A stretch of 64,000 bases of DNA from positions 1,086,001-1,150,000 of the forward strand of contig JASPKZ010007297.1 in assembly GCA_030220185.1 (NCBI GenBank). Reading direction: 5' to 3'. The notes below the pieces were generated by a model. It did no database searches and had not been told where the DNA came from. It was given only the letters and a program-made list of their open reading frames with translations. Of the stretch, positions 18,431 through 28,900 are shown in pieces. Both the position numbers and the translations under genes were made by a program. Each line of letters opens with the position of its first letter. Positions within the stretch are counted from its first letter, which is position 1. The DNA is from Diploptera punctata. Its lineage: Eukaryota > Arthropoda > Insecta > Blattodea > Blaberidae.

Positions 18431-21007
18431 TTCTATGAAGAATTAGAATGCTTATTTGATAGCCTTTCACGATATCATATGAAAATTGTCTTGGGAGATT
18501 TTAATGCAAAAGTGGGGCGGGAAGATAAATTCAAACCAACAATAGGCAAATTCAGTCTTCATGAAGATAGTAACGACAACGGGGTTAGATTAGTCACATT
18601 TGCCACATCAAAGTATCTCATTGTTAAGAGCACAACATTTCAGCATAAGGATATTCATAAATACACCTGGACGTCCCCAGATGGAGAAACTCGGAACCAG
18701 ATAGATCATGTATTAGTGGATAAATGCTGGCACAGCAGCATCATCGATGTTAGATCAGTTAGAGGGACAGACTGCTATTCGGATCATCATCTGGTCAGAG
18801 TGAAAATCAGACAACGGCTATCACTTATGAGAGGAACAATTGCTAAAGATGATTCTGTAAAATTTGAATTAAAAAACTTGAAAAATGATGAAATGCGGCA
18901 AGAATACCAAATCAAAATTGCTAATAGATTTGAAGTACTGGGATCTTCAGATGACAATGTGGCAAACGAAGAAGAAACTGATATAAATAAAGAATGGGAG
19001 GCTATAAGAGATACTATTAAATTGTCAGCATCAGAAAGCATTGGTTGTTTAAAAAAGAGGCAAAACAAGAAATGGTTTGATGAGGAATGTGCCGACATTG
19101 TGAAGAAAAGAAAGCTAGCAAAATTGAAATGGTTACACGAGCCAAATGAGGTAAATTTAGAGCAATTGGGTAGTAATAGACGGGAAACCACCAAGTTACT
19201 AAAGAGTAAAAAGAGGGAATATTTGAGAGAGAAGATTAATGATCTTGAAATGAATGCAAAAAATAGGAACATTAGAGAATTATATCAGGGAATTAGGATA
19301 GAGAAGAAAGGGTGTCAGGCTAGAACAAACATAATTAGGAATGAAAATGGGGATATGATTGCAGATTCCAGTAGTATATTAAATAGATGGAAAATTTACT
19401 TTAATCAGCTATTAAATGTACATACAGAACAGGACATTGAGGAGGATAATTTACAGACAGCAGAAATGCTAGTCGCAGAACCAAGTACATTAGAGGTTGG
19501 AACGGCGATAGAAAAATTGAAGATGTATAAAGCATCAGGTTCAGATGAGATCCCAGCAGAACTCATAAAATCAGGGGGAGAAAAATTGATGGAGAAGATA
19601 CGCTGTTTGCTTAGTTTGATTTGGGAAAAAGAAATTCTTCCAGATGAATGGAAGGAATCAATTATCGTACCAATTTATAAGAAAGATAAAACTGATTGCA
19701 ACAACTACAGGGGCATCTCATTACTTTCAACTTCGTACAAAATTCTAACAAATATATTAGTAAGCAGACTTACTCCCTATATTGATGACATTCTAGGAGA
19801 TCATCAATGTGCATTTAGAAGAAACAGGTCTACAACAGATCAGATTTTTAGTATAAGACAGATTTTAGAAAAGAAATGGGAATATAATGGTACTGTACAT
19901 CAACTATATGTAGACTTCAAAAAAGCATATGATTCAATTAAGAGGGAGAAGTTATATAGTATCCTGCTGGAGTTCGGAATTCCTAAAAAGTTAGTTAGAC
20001 TTATACGAATGTGTCTGAATGGCACAAAGAGTAGGGTGCGTGTAGGCAAACAGTTTTCGGACACTTTTGAAATCCAGAATGGGTTGAAGCAAGGAGATGC
20101 ACTATCTCCTCTACTATTTAATTTTGTACTAGAGCATGCCATTAAATCTTTAGAGAATGAGGAAGGCTTACAACTCAATGGTATTAATAAGCTGTTAGTT
20201 TATGCTGATGATGTAGTATTATTGGCCGATAGCGAGGAGATACTAAAGGACAACACGCACACACTATTGAGTAACACTAAGAAATTAGGACTGGAAGTAA
20301 ATATCAATAAAACTAAATATATGGTCACACGTAGAAATTCATTATATAATGGAAATGGACAGCTAATGACAAATGAGGGAAATTTTGAGGAAGTGGCTGA
20401 ATTCAAATACCTAGGAACAATAATCACAAATAGGAATGAGATGCACAAAGAAATTAAACATAGGCTCAATTCTGGAAATGCGTGCTATTATGCATTGCAG
20501 AGACTCTTGATGTCCCAACTCCTTTCAAAAAACGTTAAACTGAAAATATATAAAACTATTATTCTACCAGTTATATTATATGGGTGCGAAACATGGACTC
20601 TTACTTTAAGGGAGGAAAGGAGATTACAAGTATTTGAGAATAAAGTACTTAGGAAAATTTTTGGACCAAAGAGAGATGAACAGACAGGTGAATGGAGAAG
20701 ACTACATAACAATGAACTACATGGTCTTTATAGGAAGCCAGATATAATAAGAACAGTTAAGTCTCGTAGACTGCGATGGGCAGGACATGTTGCACGTATG
20801 GGGAATGAAAGACTTGCATGGAAGCTTCTTGTAGGAAAGCCAGAGGGAAAACGCCCAGTTGGTAGACCAAGAATGAGGTGGGAGAATAACATTTACTATG
20901 ATTTGAGGGAAGTAGATTATACAGGGAATGATTGGAAAGTATTAGCTCAGGATAGGGATGTATGGAGAGCGTATGTCCGCGTGGCCATGAACCTATGGGT
21001 TCGATAG
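18428..21007 (+). CDS. RTE polyprotein: endonuclease C-part, RT, C-terminal tail (859 aa open)
   Basis: Uninterrupted 859 codons. Residues 20-130: endonuclease end (VLGDFNAKVG, TWTSPDGETRNQIDHVLV, SDHHLVRVK; catalytic D/H pairs visible). Residues 400-680: RT (DEWKESIIVPIYKKD, NNYRGISLLSTSYKILTN, YVDFKKAYDSIKRE, NGLKQGDALSPLLFNFVL, LLVYADDVVLLADS with the YADD box). Residues 710-859: tail (VILYGCETWTLT, LRWAGHVARMGNERLAW, EVDYTGNDWKVLAQDRDVWR). Not host coding. It could act only if the N-terminal break is bypassed. Confidence 0.9.
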   Translation: MFYEELECLFDSLSRYHMKIVLGDFNAKVGREDKFKPTIGKFSLHEDSNDNGVRLVTFATSKYLIVKSTTFQHKDIHKYTWTSPDGETRNQIDHVLVDKCWHSSIIDVRSVRGTDCYSDHHLVRVKIRQRLSLMRGTIAKDDSVKFELKNLKNDEMRQEYQIKIANRFEVLGSSDDNVANEEETDINKEWEAIRDTIKLSASESIGCLKKRQNKKWFDEECADIVKKRKLAKLKWLHEPNEVNLEQLGSNRRETTKLLKSKKREYLREKINDLEMNAKNRNIRELYQGIRIEKKGCQARTNIIRNENGDMIADSSSILNRWKIYFNQLLNVHTEQDIEEDNLQTAEMLVAEPSTLEVGTAIEKLKMYKASGSDEIPAELIKSGGEKLMEKIRCLLSLIWEKEILPDEWKESIIVPIYKKDKTDCNNYRGISLLSTSYKILTNILVSRLTPYIDDILGDHQCAFRRNRSTTDQIFSIRQILEKKWEYNGTVHQLYVDFKKAYDSIKREKLYSILLEFGIPKKLVRLIRMCLNGTKSRVRVGKQFSDTFEIQNGLKQGDALSPLLFNFVLEHAIKSLENEEGLQLNGINKLLVYADDVVLLADSEEILKDNTHTLLSNTKKLGLEVNINKTKYMVTRRNSLYNGNGQLMTNEGNFEEVAEFKYLGTIITNRNEMHKEIKHRLNSGNACYYALQRLLMSQLLSKNVKLKIYKTIILPVILYGCETWTLTLREERRLQVFENKVLRKIFGPKRDEQTGEWRRLHNNELHGLYRKPDIIRTVKSRRLRWAGHVARMGNERLAWKLLVGKPEGKRPVGRPRMRWENNIYYDLREVDYTGNDWKVLAQDRDVWRAYVRVAMNLWVR

Positions 21008-21075
21008 TGCCAGTGAGTAAGTAAGTAAGTAAACCTCATGTTATTTCCCATAATTAATTTATGAATATGAATTAC

Positions 21076-21334
21076 CTATAGCATTATAAAGAGGCTCTCC
21101 TGTGAACTTGTCCCATACCACAACAGTTTCCCTCTGGTTTGTAATACCAACTGCTACAATGTCTTTAGAATCAATATCCAACTTGTCCAAGTTGTCCACA
21201 GCAATGTCGATACAGTCTTTAACTGCTCGCAGAATTTCCATCGGGTCCTGTTCAACCCATCCCTCTTTTGGGCATTCCTGAAGTATTTCAACCTGATGAT
21301 ATGTTAGAAGCTCCGACGTATGAGCTGCAAACAC
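21076..21334 (-). CDS. GK: Glycerol kinase, coding exon 2
   Basis: Reads VFAAHTSELLTYHQVEILQE, CPKEGWVEQDPMEILRAVKD, then DIVAVGITNQRETVVVWDKF and TGEPLYNAI. EGWVEQDP and NQRET..VWD are signature glycerol kinase segments of the FGGY N-domain. The acceptor is TTATTTCAG next to 21334, the donor GTAATT after 21076. Phase 0 in, phase 1 out. The 5' half of this exon plus its acceptor is duplicated next door (21487-21709). Confidence 0.97.
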
Positions 21335-21709
21335 CTGAAATAAACACGTCAACAGATTCATACACACCTCACCTCATTTTTTTTGTCACTTTAGATTTAT
21401 ATACAGGGTGTAACTAAATTCCCTAAACAGGCTTTGACGACGTGTAGTGGGAGCCAAGATGGTTACATTTAGCATAGGAACTAATGTCTTTTGGGCATTC
21501 CTGAAGTATTTCAACCTGATGATAAGTTAGAAGTTCCGACGTATGAGCTGCAAACACCTGAAATAAACACGTCAACAGATTCATACACACCTCACCTCAT
21601 TTTTTTTGTCACTTTAGATTTATATACAGGGTGTAACTAAATTCCCTAAACAGGCTTTGAGGACGTGTAGTGGGAGCCAAGATGGTTACATTTAGCATAG
21701 GAACTAATG
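21264..21709. repeat. 223-bp tandem duplication covering part of GK exon 2
   Basis: 21264-21486 and 21487-21709 are nearly identical, with a few changes (for example GACGACGTG versus GAGGACGTG). Each copy has TTTTGGGCATTCCTGAAGTA, the exon start, the splice acceptor, the T-run and the ATTTAGCATAGGAACTAATG end. The second copy is upstream in the sense of the gene, so it gives a second acceptor with a partial exon. Confidence 0.85.
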
Positions 21710-21806
21710 TCCAGAAATGTACCATTTTTCTGCTACATGCAAAATACTACAACACACATTCAACTCTACCTTTTCTCTTATACATTTCAATTTTTCTCTT
21801 CAAATA

Positions 21807-22459
21807 CAGAGTGTTTCTAAATTTAGACTGACAAACTTTGGGAGCAGATAGTTAACCTTCATTGAAGCATATTTTGTTAAGGAATAGTGTTGCATTTTCA
21901 GGATGGATTCAGTTTATTGTCCCATCACAAATAAGTGCTAGAACACACATCTATTGACATCCAGACAAACAGCGCATCAATGCGCCATACTTTGTCGTAC
22001 TCTTCCAAAGATACAAGGTGTTTCCCTTATTTCAGGTGCTGTGCCGACAATCGTGCTGCAAGATCTTCTTCAGAGTCGATATTGGTTTCATAAACCATTG
22101 CCTTCATGTAGTCCCACAAAAAGCAATGCAGGCAGATCAGGTCAGGTGAGCGTGCCGGCCAGGCAGTGGGCCCACCCCTACCTATTCAACAGATCGTACC
22201 AATGAATGTAAACAAACTTGCTTGTAATAGATTCCAAAAGCTACTGAGCTCCGGAAGTAAACAAACCAAGCGATAGTAGTAATGACAAACCTCTATTGGA
22301 CTGAAAAGATTGTTTATCCGTTTCCTTCAATCCCTTCCTGTAAGATCCCTCTAGCCCTGAAACGAAGCGTCTCAGCTCATAGGTTCCTAACAAAATATGC
22401 TTCAATGAAGGTTATCTATCTGGTCCCAAAATTTGTCGGTCTAATTTAGAAACACCCTG
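21807..22459 (-). mobile_element. Deleted mariner-type element with ~80-bp inverted ends
   Basis: Left end CAGAGTGTTTCTAAATTTAG and right end (reverse) CAGGGTGTTTCTAAATTAGA match, then GACNGACAAATTTTGGGAC-like ends and a shared stretch with GCTTCAATGAAGGTTA. TA flanks both sides (21805-21806, 22460-22461). At 653 bp it is half or less of a full element. It keeps the transposase C-terminus only. Confidence 0.8.
21938..22161 (-). pseudogene. Transposase C-terminal remnant
   Basis: In reverse, WPARSPDLICLHCFLWDYMK, then AMVYETNIDSEEDLAARL, a stop, then FGRVRQSMAH and CAVCLDVN. This is the last third of a mariner-superfamily transposase (P.RSPDL..LDFFLW, with the third acidic residue at the position given by C-L-H). 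The catalytic D of the RSPDL-LDFF block is replaced, so it is inactive. Confidence 0.7.
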
Positions 22460-22724
22460 TATTAGAATAGTTACCACGAAAACAGATCTAACCTATAAAC
22501 TGCTACTCAAGACTTGACTAACTTCTTCTGCCATTTATTACATACAGATCACTATTCGCTTAAATGCCAACTTTTAAAAATAAATAAAACAGGTCTGAAA
22601 GAGAGCAGGGATAGTTTTACATCCACCATGTCGTGATATGCTCTGGATAAATCACTAATCCACTGAAAACTCAACTTTCGAATTTTTGTGGGTTAGATCT
22701 CTTTTCAGGGAAACTATTCAATTT

Positions 22725-23012
22725 ATCCTACAATGAGAAATGTTAAATCAATAATTTAAAAATTGAAAGAAGTTCTACTGGCTTTATAAATTAATGATAA
22801 ATTGTCATTGAAACTCTTAAATAAGAAGCCGCCATTCGCTTGTTGAGCAACGGTTCACAAGCCTTTGGCTCTCTCGGGAATTTAAATGTATAAGAGAAAA
22901 ATTTGTGTTTGGATTAGATGCCTTGGATAGCTCAGTGGCAGAGCTTTAGTGTATAAAGCTAAAGGTCCTGGGTTCAAACCCTGGTCTAGACACACATTTT
23001 TCTCTTCAAATA
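22725..23012 (+). repeat. Dispersed copy of the 302-bp tRNA-containing unit
   Basis: Body (AAGAAGCCGCCATTCGC) then a tRNA-like segment at 22917-22992 (A box TAGCTCAGTGGCAGAGC, B box GGTTCAAACCC) then TTTTTCTCTTCAAATATAA. The order body, tRNA, tail is the same as in the tandem array. Confidence 0.7.
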
Positions 23013-23143
23013 TAACCTGTACTACAGCCCAACCACTGACAAAATTCATATGCACCACAACTACCAACCACAGTAAACACTTGTTCTTCACTTGAGTTTG
23101 TACTGAGTACAGGATGCACCCAAGTGTAAGTGTATGCCATATA

Positions 23144-24675
23144 CCACTTGTGTCCAAAAGTTAAGGATAATTAGTTCATTTGCCGACTTATTATAAAGCA
23201 TTTGTCAGAATAATACAAAATTTGGTAAGGGTATGTCACAGATAATTAGAAACATGGCACGAAAGAAACAATGGCATGAATACGTCATTCACTTGTCATT
23301 TTCACAACAAACGAAAACTGCATTTCAGAATTCGAACATAAAAGTTGAACAACAATGGTTCAAATGATTAGTATGGGGTGTGATTACCCCTGACAGCTAC
23401 ACAAGACTCACATCGACGTGGCATGCTAGTGATGAGGTTGTTCAGGAGTTCGATGCTCAGCAAATTCCACTCCTCATGAAGAGCAATGTGAAGGTCTTGA
23501 AGTGTCCTCGGAGGAGGCTGACGAGATGCAATTTGTCTCCCTAAGGCATCCCATGCATGCTCTATAGGATTCATATCCGGAGACCTTGCTGGCCACTCCA
23601 TACGCTGGATATCTTCCTCCTGAAGAAACTCATCCACCAGTTGTGATCTGTGAGGTCAGGCATTGTCATCCATGAATATGAATTCTGGACCCACAGCTCC
23701 CCTGAAAAGTCTTACATGAGGTTCCAGGATCTCTTCTCTATACCGCTGAGCATTAACAGTGCCACCTGCGAAGATGTGAAGCTCTGTGCGTGCATTCATC
23801 ATTATACCTCCCCATACCAGGAGAACCACCGCCACCAAATGGATGTCTTTCCATGATGTTCATGGGGTTGTAACGAGTTCCTTGCTCCCTCCAGATAGTA
23901 CACACGATGCGAATCACAGTTCAAGCTGAATCTGGACTCGTCTGTAAATAGCACGCTGCTCCACTGATTTAGAGTCCAGTCGCGATGTTCCTGACTCCAC
24001 CGTAAACGTGCTCTCTTGTTATCAAGGGTGAGTGGGACGCACACTACAGGCTGTCTAGCATACAGACCAGCAGCTCTGAGTCTTCTATAGACAGTTTGTC
24101 TGGATACTCTGATACCTGAGGCGTCCGCAAGTTCTGAACTCAGTTGTCTGGCAGAGATTGTTCGGTTTCTTCTTGCAGTTAACGCAAGATATCGATCATG
24201 CTGAGGATTTGTAACTCTTGGACGACCTCCCACTGGTCTTCGCCTAACGTCTCCGGTCTCTTGGAACCGTCGCCATAACCTAGATATAACATTTTGTGGC
24301 ACATTAAGTGCTATGGAGACCTCAGTTTGTGTCTGTCCTGTTTCTAGCCGCCCAATAATTCTACCCCGAAGCAGAGGGTCCAGATGTTGTCTTTGTGCCA
24401 TTTTACTGCAATCTGTTCTTACACTACATCTGATTATATCATAACTCTCGTTAAAAATGCATATTTATGGAACAGGGCTTTAACACTGCAACAATGGCAA
24501 TTTTCATTTATAATTGCTATTAATTTTTTCATTGTTGAAGAGAGATTATAATTTAGTATGTAAACTAAACTAAATGTACTGAGAAACGTTTTGATAAATA
24601 ATTTTTACTCCTTGCTCCTCTTTAAGCATTTTGATTTTCCGTTTTACAAATTATCCTAAACTTTTGGACACCAGT

Positions 24676-24676
<1 letters not shown>
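23144..24676 (-). mobile_element. Tc1-family DNA transposon, nearly complete
   Basis: Terminal inverted repeats of about 30 bp: left CCACTTGTGTCCAAAAGTTA, right (reverse) CACTGGTGTCCAAAAGTTTA, both then AGGATAATT. TA duplications are at 23142-23143 and 24677-24678. Length 1533 bp, normal for the family. The single transposase gene on the minus strand is broken twice. Confidence 0.92.
23368..24401 (-). pseudogene. Tc1-type DD34E transposase, one frameshift and one stop
   Basis: 24401-23840: helix-turn-helix half (MAQRQHLDPLLRGRIIGRLE, GGRPRVTNPQHDRYLAL) and the first catalytic D in VLFTDESRFSL. Near 23830 the frame shifts. 23838-23659 continues with VWGGIMMNARTELHIF and FIFMDDNA (second D). 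A TGA at 23656-23658 replaces an expected R codon, then PHRSQL, MEWPARSPDMNPIEHAWDAL gives the E. Exactly 34 residues separate the second D and the E. Confidence 0.92.
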
Positions 24677-24708
<32 letters not shown>

Positions 24709-24756
24709 CTAACTTTTAAAGAGTCTAATAATAATAATAATAATAATAATAACAAC
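24677..24756. repeat. TA and AAT microsatellites
   Basis: (TA)n at 24677-24702 abuts the Tc1 element, probably expanded from its TA target. An (ATA/AAT)n run lies at 24727-24752. Confidence 0.85.
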
Positions 24757-24774
24757 GTGAAATTGATTTTATTA

Positions 24775-25225
24775 TATGGCTGAGAAACTTGGAAGGCTAC
24801 AAAACAAACTGAAAAGAAATTGCAAATCCTTGTAAATCATTGCCTGAGAAATATATTGCAAATCCTTGTAAATCATTGCCTGAGAAATATCTTGGGTATA
24901 TGGTGGCCAGAGATTATAACAAATAAAGAACTTTGGAGAAGAACAAATCAAAATGAAATTTGTAAAGAAATTAAATTTAGAAAATGGAAATGGATTGGTC
25001 ATGTGTTAAGGAGAGAGAATTATAACATCACAAAAATGGCATTTGATATGAACCGCCAAGGATTGAGAAGGCAAAGAGGAAGACCCAGGGCAACATGGAG
25101 TAATACCATCAGGGATGAAGTTAAACAGGCAGGAATGAGTTGGAATGAAATTAAGGCATTGGCAAACAACAGAGTGCATTGGCGTGCTTTTAACAAGGCC
25201 CTATGCTTCCCAGTGGAGTGAACAG
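24775..25225 (+). mobile_element. RTE-like retrotransposon 3' end fragment
   Basis: Reads YGAETWKATKQTEKKLQI-like from 24775, then NHCLRNILGIWWPEIITNKE, WIGHVLRRENYNITKMAFDM, RRQRGRPRATWSNTIRDEVK, WNEIKALANNRVHWRAFNKA. This is the C-terminal tail of a third non-LTR family. 36 bp (12 residues, QILVNHCLRNIL) are duplicated in tandem at 24821-24892. Confidence 0.8.
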
Positions 25226-25253
25226 GACTACTAAAAAAAATTCCAAGCGCGAC

Positions 25254-25580
25254 CGGCCTAGAAGTCCCTTGGCCTACCAGCTGGCTGCTGGCCTCACATC
25301 TACACGTGTTAATCACAGAGGTAGATGATCATCTAGCCAGTGGAAAGGTGACATGTGGTCAGCATGTCGGGTCCCCCAGTAGTTATAGCTGATTTTCTCA
25401 ACCTGGAGTCCCTACTTATTGTAGCTACCCAAATGCCTCATGATACTGGGTGGGCACCAGTCCCATACTGACCAAAATTCCATGAGAAAATGTCTTCCTC
25501 AATGGGGACCCGAAACAACACAAGTCCCATAGCTCTGCGCCAAGGCTTCTTGTCTTAACCACTTGGCTATGGCGCGGGAC
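25254..25580 (-). repeat. SINE-D copy (reverse)
   Basis: Matches 44853-45168 in reverse: GCTGGCCTCACATCTACACG, ACATGTGGTCAGCATGTCGG, and a tRNA-like head at about 25540-25580 (ACCACTTGGCTATGGCGC in this strand). Confidence 0.65.
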
Positions 25581-25678
25581 GAGCAGGACTACTGCTGCTA
25601 CTACTACTACTACTAATAATAATAATAATCATCATAATAATAAACATTAAAACATGAATAAGAAGTAGGATTTCATAC

Positions 25679-25756
25679 CAAGAATCGTGCACTACTGGTG
25701 CCTTCATCTATAGAACCAATAAGTGGCCCAAATTTACTTCTTCGATCTTCAGACAT
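25679..25756 (-). CDS. GK: Glycerol kinase, coding exon 1 (start codon)
   Basis: ATG at 25756-25754, then MSEDRRSKFGPLIGSIDEGT and SSARFL, 26 codons, donor GTATGA. The family's first beta strand and phosphate loop normally read DQGT(T/S)S; here Q is E. The product phosphorylates glycerol to glycerol-3-phosphate with ATP. Phase 0 out, joining VFAAHTSELL of exon 2. The 5' UTR and promoter were not identified. The gene is divergent from TUBGCP4 across about 16 kb of repeats. Confidence 0.93.
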
Positions 25757-25913
25757 TTCCTTTAAACAAAGATAAAATCAAATTTTTGTTGTAAAACAAA
25801 AATTACATAATGTTCATATGTTCAAAGCTTAAAGTATGCAGGCTACATATTATTATTTTTTTTTTGTTTATTGAATATGTTTTTATAAATATTATTCCCT
25901 GAGAGTAGTTAAT

Positions 25914-28900
25914 AATAACAACAATAATTAATTTGTTATCTCAGTCAAATATTTAATTTATTCAAGTCGACATTTCAATCTCGTTGTGTGAGATCATTTT
26001 CAAGACATTTAACATTTCCAGTTATCCATTTTGTACGGTTGTTCATACTACATAAACATAACTGGAAATGTCTAATGTCTTGAAAATGTATACTTTCTCT
26101 GGAACATGAGAACCTTGATTCCAGGAAATAGCTTGGCCCTCACTCCCTCTCTTTTGAGCTCTGGTTCCAGAAAATAGTGTGGCCCTCACTCCCTCTCTTT
26201 TGAGCTCTGGTTCCAGGAAATAGCTCGGCACTCACTCCCTCTCTTTTGAGCTCTGGTTCCAGAAAATAGCTTGGTCCTCACTCCCTCTCTTTTGAGCTCT
26301 GGTTCCAGAAAATAGCTTGGCCCTCACTCCCTCTCTTTTGAGCTCTGGTTACAAGAAATAGATTGGCCCTCACTACCTCTCTTTTGAGCTCTGGTTCAAA
26401 GAAATAGTTTGGCCCTCACTCCCTCTCTTCTGAGCTCTGGTTCCAGGAAATAGCTTGACCTTCACTCCCTCTCTTTTGAGCTCTGGTTACAGGAAATAGC
26501 TTAGTCCTCACTCCCTCTCTTCTGAGCTCTGGTTGCAGGAAATAGCTTGGTCCTCACTCCCTCTCTTTTGAGCTCTGGTTCCAGGAAATAGCTTGGCCCT
26601 CACTCCCTCCCTTTTCAGCTCTGGTTCCAGGAAATAGCTTGGCCCTCACTTCCTCTCTTTTGAGCTCCGATTACAAGAAATAGCTTGGCCCTTACACCCT
26701 CTCTTTTGAGCTCTGGTTCAAAGAAATAGTTTGGCCCTCACTCCCTCTCTTCTGAGCTCTGGTTCCAGGAAATAGCTTGACCTTCACTCCCTCTCTTTTG
26801 AGCTCTGGTTACAGGAAATAGCATAGTCCTCACTCCCTCTCTTCTGAGCTCTGGTTGCAGGAAATAGCTTGGTCCTCACTCCCTCTCTTTTCATCTCTGG
26901 TTCCAGGAAACAGCTTGGCCCTCACTCCCTCCCTTTTGAGCTCTGGTTCCAGGAAATAGCTTGGTCCTCACTTCCTCTCTTTTGAGCTCTGGTTACAGGA
27001 AATAGCTTGGCACTCACTCCCTCTCTTTTGAGCTCTGGTTACAGGAAATAGCTTGGCACTCACTCTCTCTCTTTTGAGCTCTGGTTCCAGGAAATAGCTT
27101 GGCCCTCACTCCCTCTCTTCTGAGCTCTGGTTCCAGGAAATAGCTTGACCCTCATTCCCTCTCTTTTGAGCTCTGGTAACAGGAAATAGCTTAGTCCTCA
27201 ATCCCTCTCTTCTGAGCTCTGATTGCAGGAAATAGCTTGGTCCGCACCCCTCTCTTTTGAGCTCTGGTTCCAGGAAATAGCTTGGCCCTCACTCCCTCTC
27301 TTTTGAGCTCTGGTTACAGGAAATAGCTTGACCCTCACTCCCTCTCTTTTGAGCTCTGGTAACAGGAAATAGCTTAGTCCTCAATCCCTCTCTTCTGAGC
27401 TCTGATTGCAGGAAATAGCTTGGTCCGCACTCCCTCTCTTTTGAGCTCTGGTCCCAGGAAATAGTTTGGCCCTCACTCCCTCTCTTTTGAGCTCTGGTTC
27501 CAGGAAATAGTTTGGCCTCACTCCCTCTCTTTTGAGCTCTGGTTCCAGGAAATATTTTGGCCCTTACTCCCTATCTTTTGAGCTCTGGTTCCAGGAAATA
27601 GTTTGGCCCCCACTCCCTATCTTTTGAGCTCTGGTTCCAGGAAATAGCTTGGCCCTCACTCCCTCTCTTTTGAGCTCTGGTTCCAGGAAATAGCTTGGCC
27701 CTCACTCCCTCTCTTTTGAGCTCTGGTTCCAGGAAATGGGTTGGTCCTCACTCCCTCTCTTTTTATCTCTGGTTCCAGCTAATAGCTGGTCCTCACTCCC
27801 TCTCTTTTGACTCTGGTTCCAGAAATAGCTTGGTCCTGCACTCCCTCCCTTTGACTTCTGGTTGCAGGAAATAGCTTGGCCCTCACTCCCTCCCTTTGAG
27901 CTCTGGTTCCAGGAAATAGCTTGGCACTCACTCCCTCTCTTTGAGCTCTGGTTACAGGAAATAGCTTAGTCACTCACTCCCTCTCTTTCTGAGCTCTGGT
28001 TACAGGAAATAGCTTGTCCTCACTCCTCTCTTCTGATCTCTGGTTCCAGGAAACAGCTTGGCCCTCACTCCCTCCTTTTGAGCTCTGGTTCCAGGAAAAG
28101 CTTGGCCCTCACTCCCTCTCTTTTGAGCTCTGGTTACAGGAAATAGCTTGGCCCTCACTCCCTCTCTTTTGAGCTCTGGTTCCAGGAAATAGCTTGGCCC
28201 TCACTCCCTCTCTTCTGAGCTCTGGTTCCAGGAAATAGCTTGGCCCTCACTCCCTCTCTTCTTGAGCTCTGGTTCCAGAAAATAGCTTAGTCACTCATCC
28301 CTCTCTTTTGAGCTCTGATTGCAGGAAATAGCTTGGTCCGCACTCCCTCTCTTTTGAGCTCTGGTTCCAGGAAATAGCTTGGCCCTCACTCCCTCTCTTT
28401 TGAGCTCTGGTTCCAGGAAAAGCTTGGCCCTCACTCCCTCTCTTTTGAGCTCTGGTTACAGGAAAAAGCTTGGCCTTCACTACCTCTCATTTGAGCTCTG
28501 GTTCCAGGAAATAGCTTGGCCCTCACTCCCTCTCTTTTGAGCTCTGGTTCCAGGAAATAGCTTGGCCCTCACTCCCTCTCTTTTGAGCTCTGGTTCCAGG
28601 AAATAGCTTGGCCCTTACTCCCTCTCTTCTGAGCTCTGGTCCCAGGAAATAGTTTGGCCCTCACTCCCTCTGTTTTGAGATCTGGTTCCAGGAAATAATT
28701 TGGCCCTCACTCCCTATCTTTTGAGCTCTGGTTCCAGGAAATAGCTTGGCCCCCACTCCCTCTCTTTCGAGCTCTGGTTCCTGGAAATAGCTTGGCCCTC
28801 ACTCCCTCTCTTTTGAGCTCTGGTTCCAGGAAATAGCTTGGCCCTCACTCCCTCTCTTTTGAGCTCTGGTTCCAGGAAATAGCTTGGTCCTCACTCCCTC

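Larger units (their letters stand above)
17848..21030 (+). mobile_element. RTE-like non-LTR retrotransposon, near full length, with 12-bp target duplication
   Basis: Flanked by AAACCTCATGTT at 17836-17847 and 21031-21042. It ends in (GTAA)n at 21018-21030, as RTE elements do. It is about 78 bp shorter at the 5' end than the reverse copy at 46666-49926. Endonuclease and RT are encoded (next entries). It inserted into a PLE-end sequence within GK intron 2. Confidence 0.9.

Noticed and set aside
18787..19272. Long minus frame of 161 codons opposite the RTE polyprotein
   Set aside because: Lies wholly inside the RTE gene on the other strand and mirrors its codons; the same shadow appears at 48502-48909.
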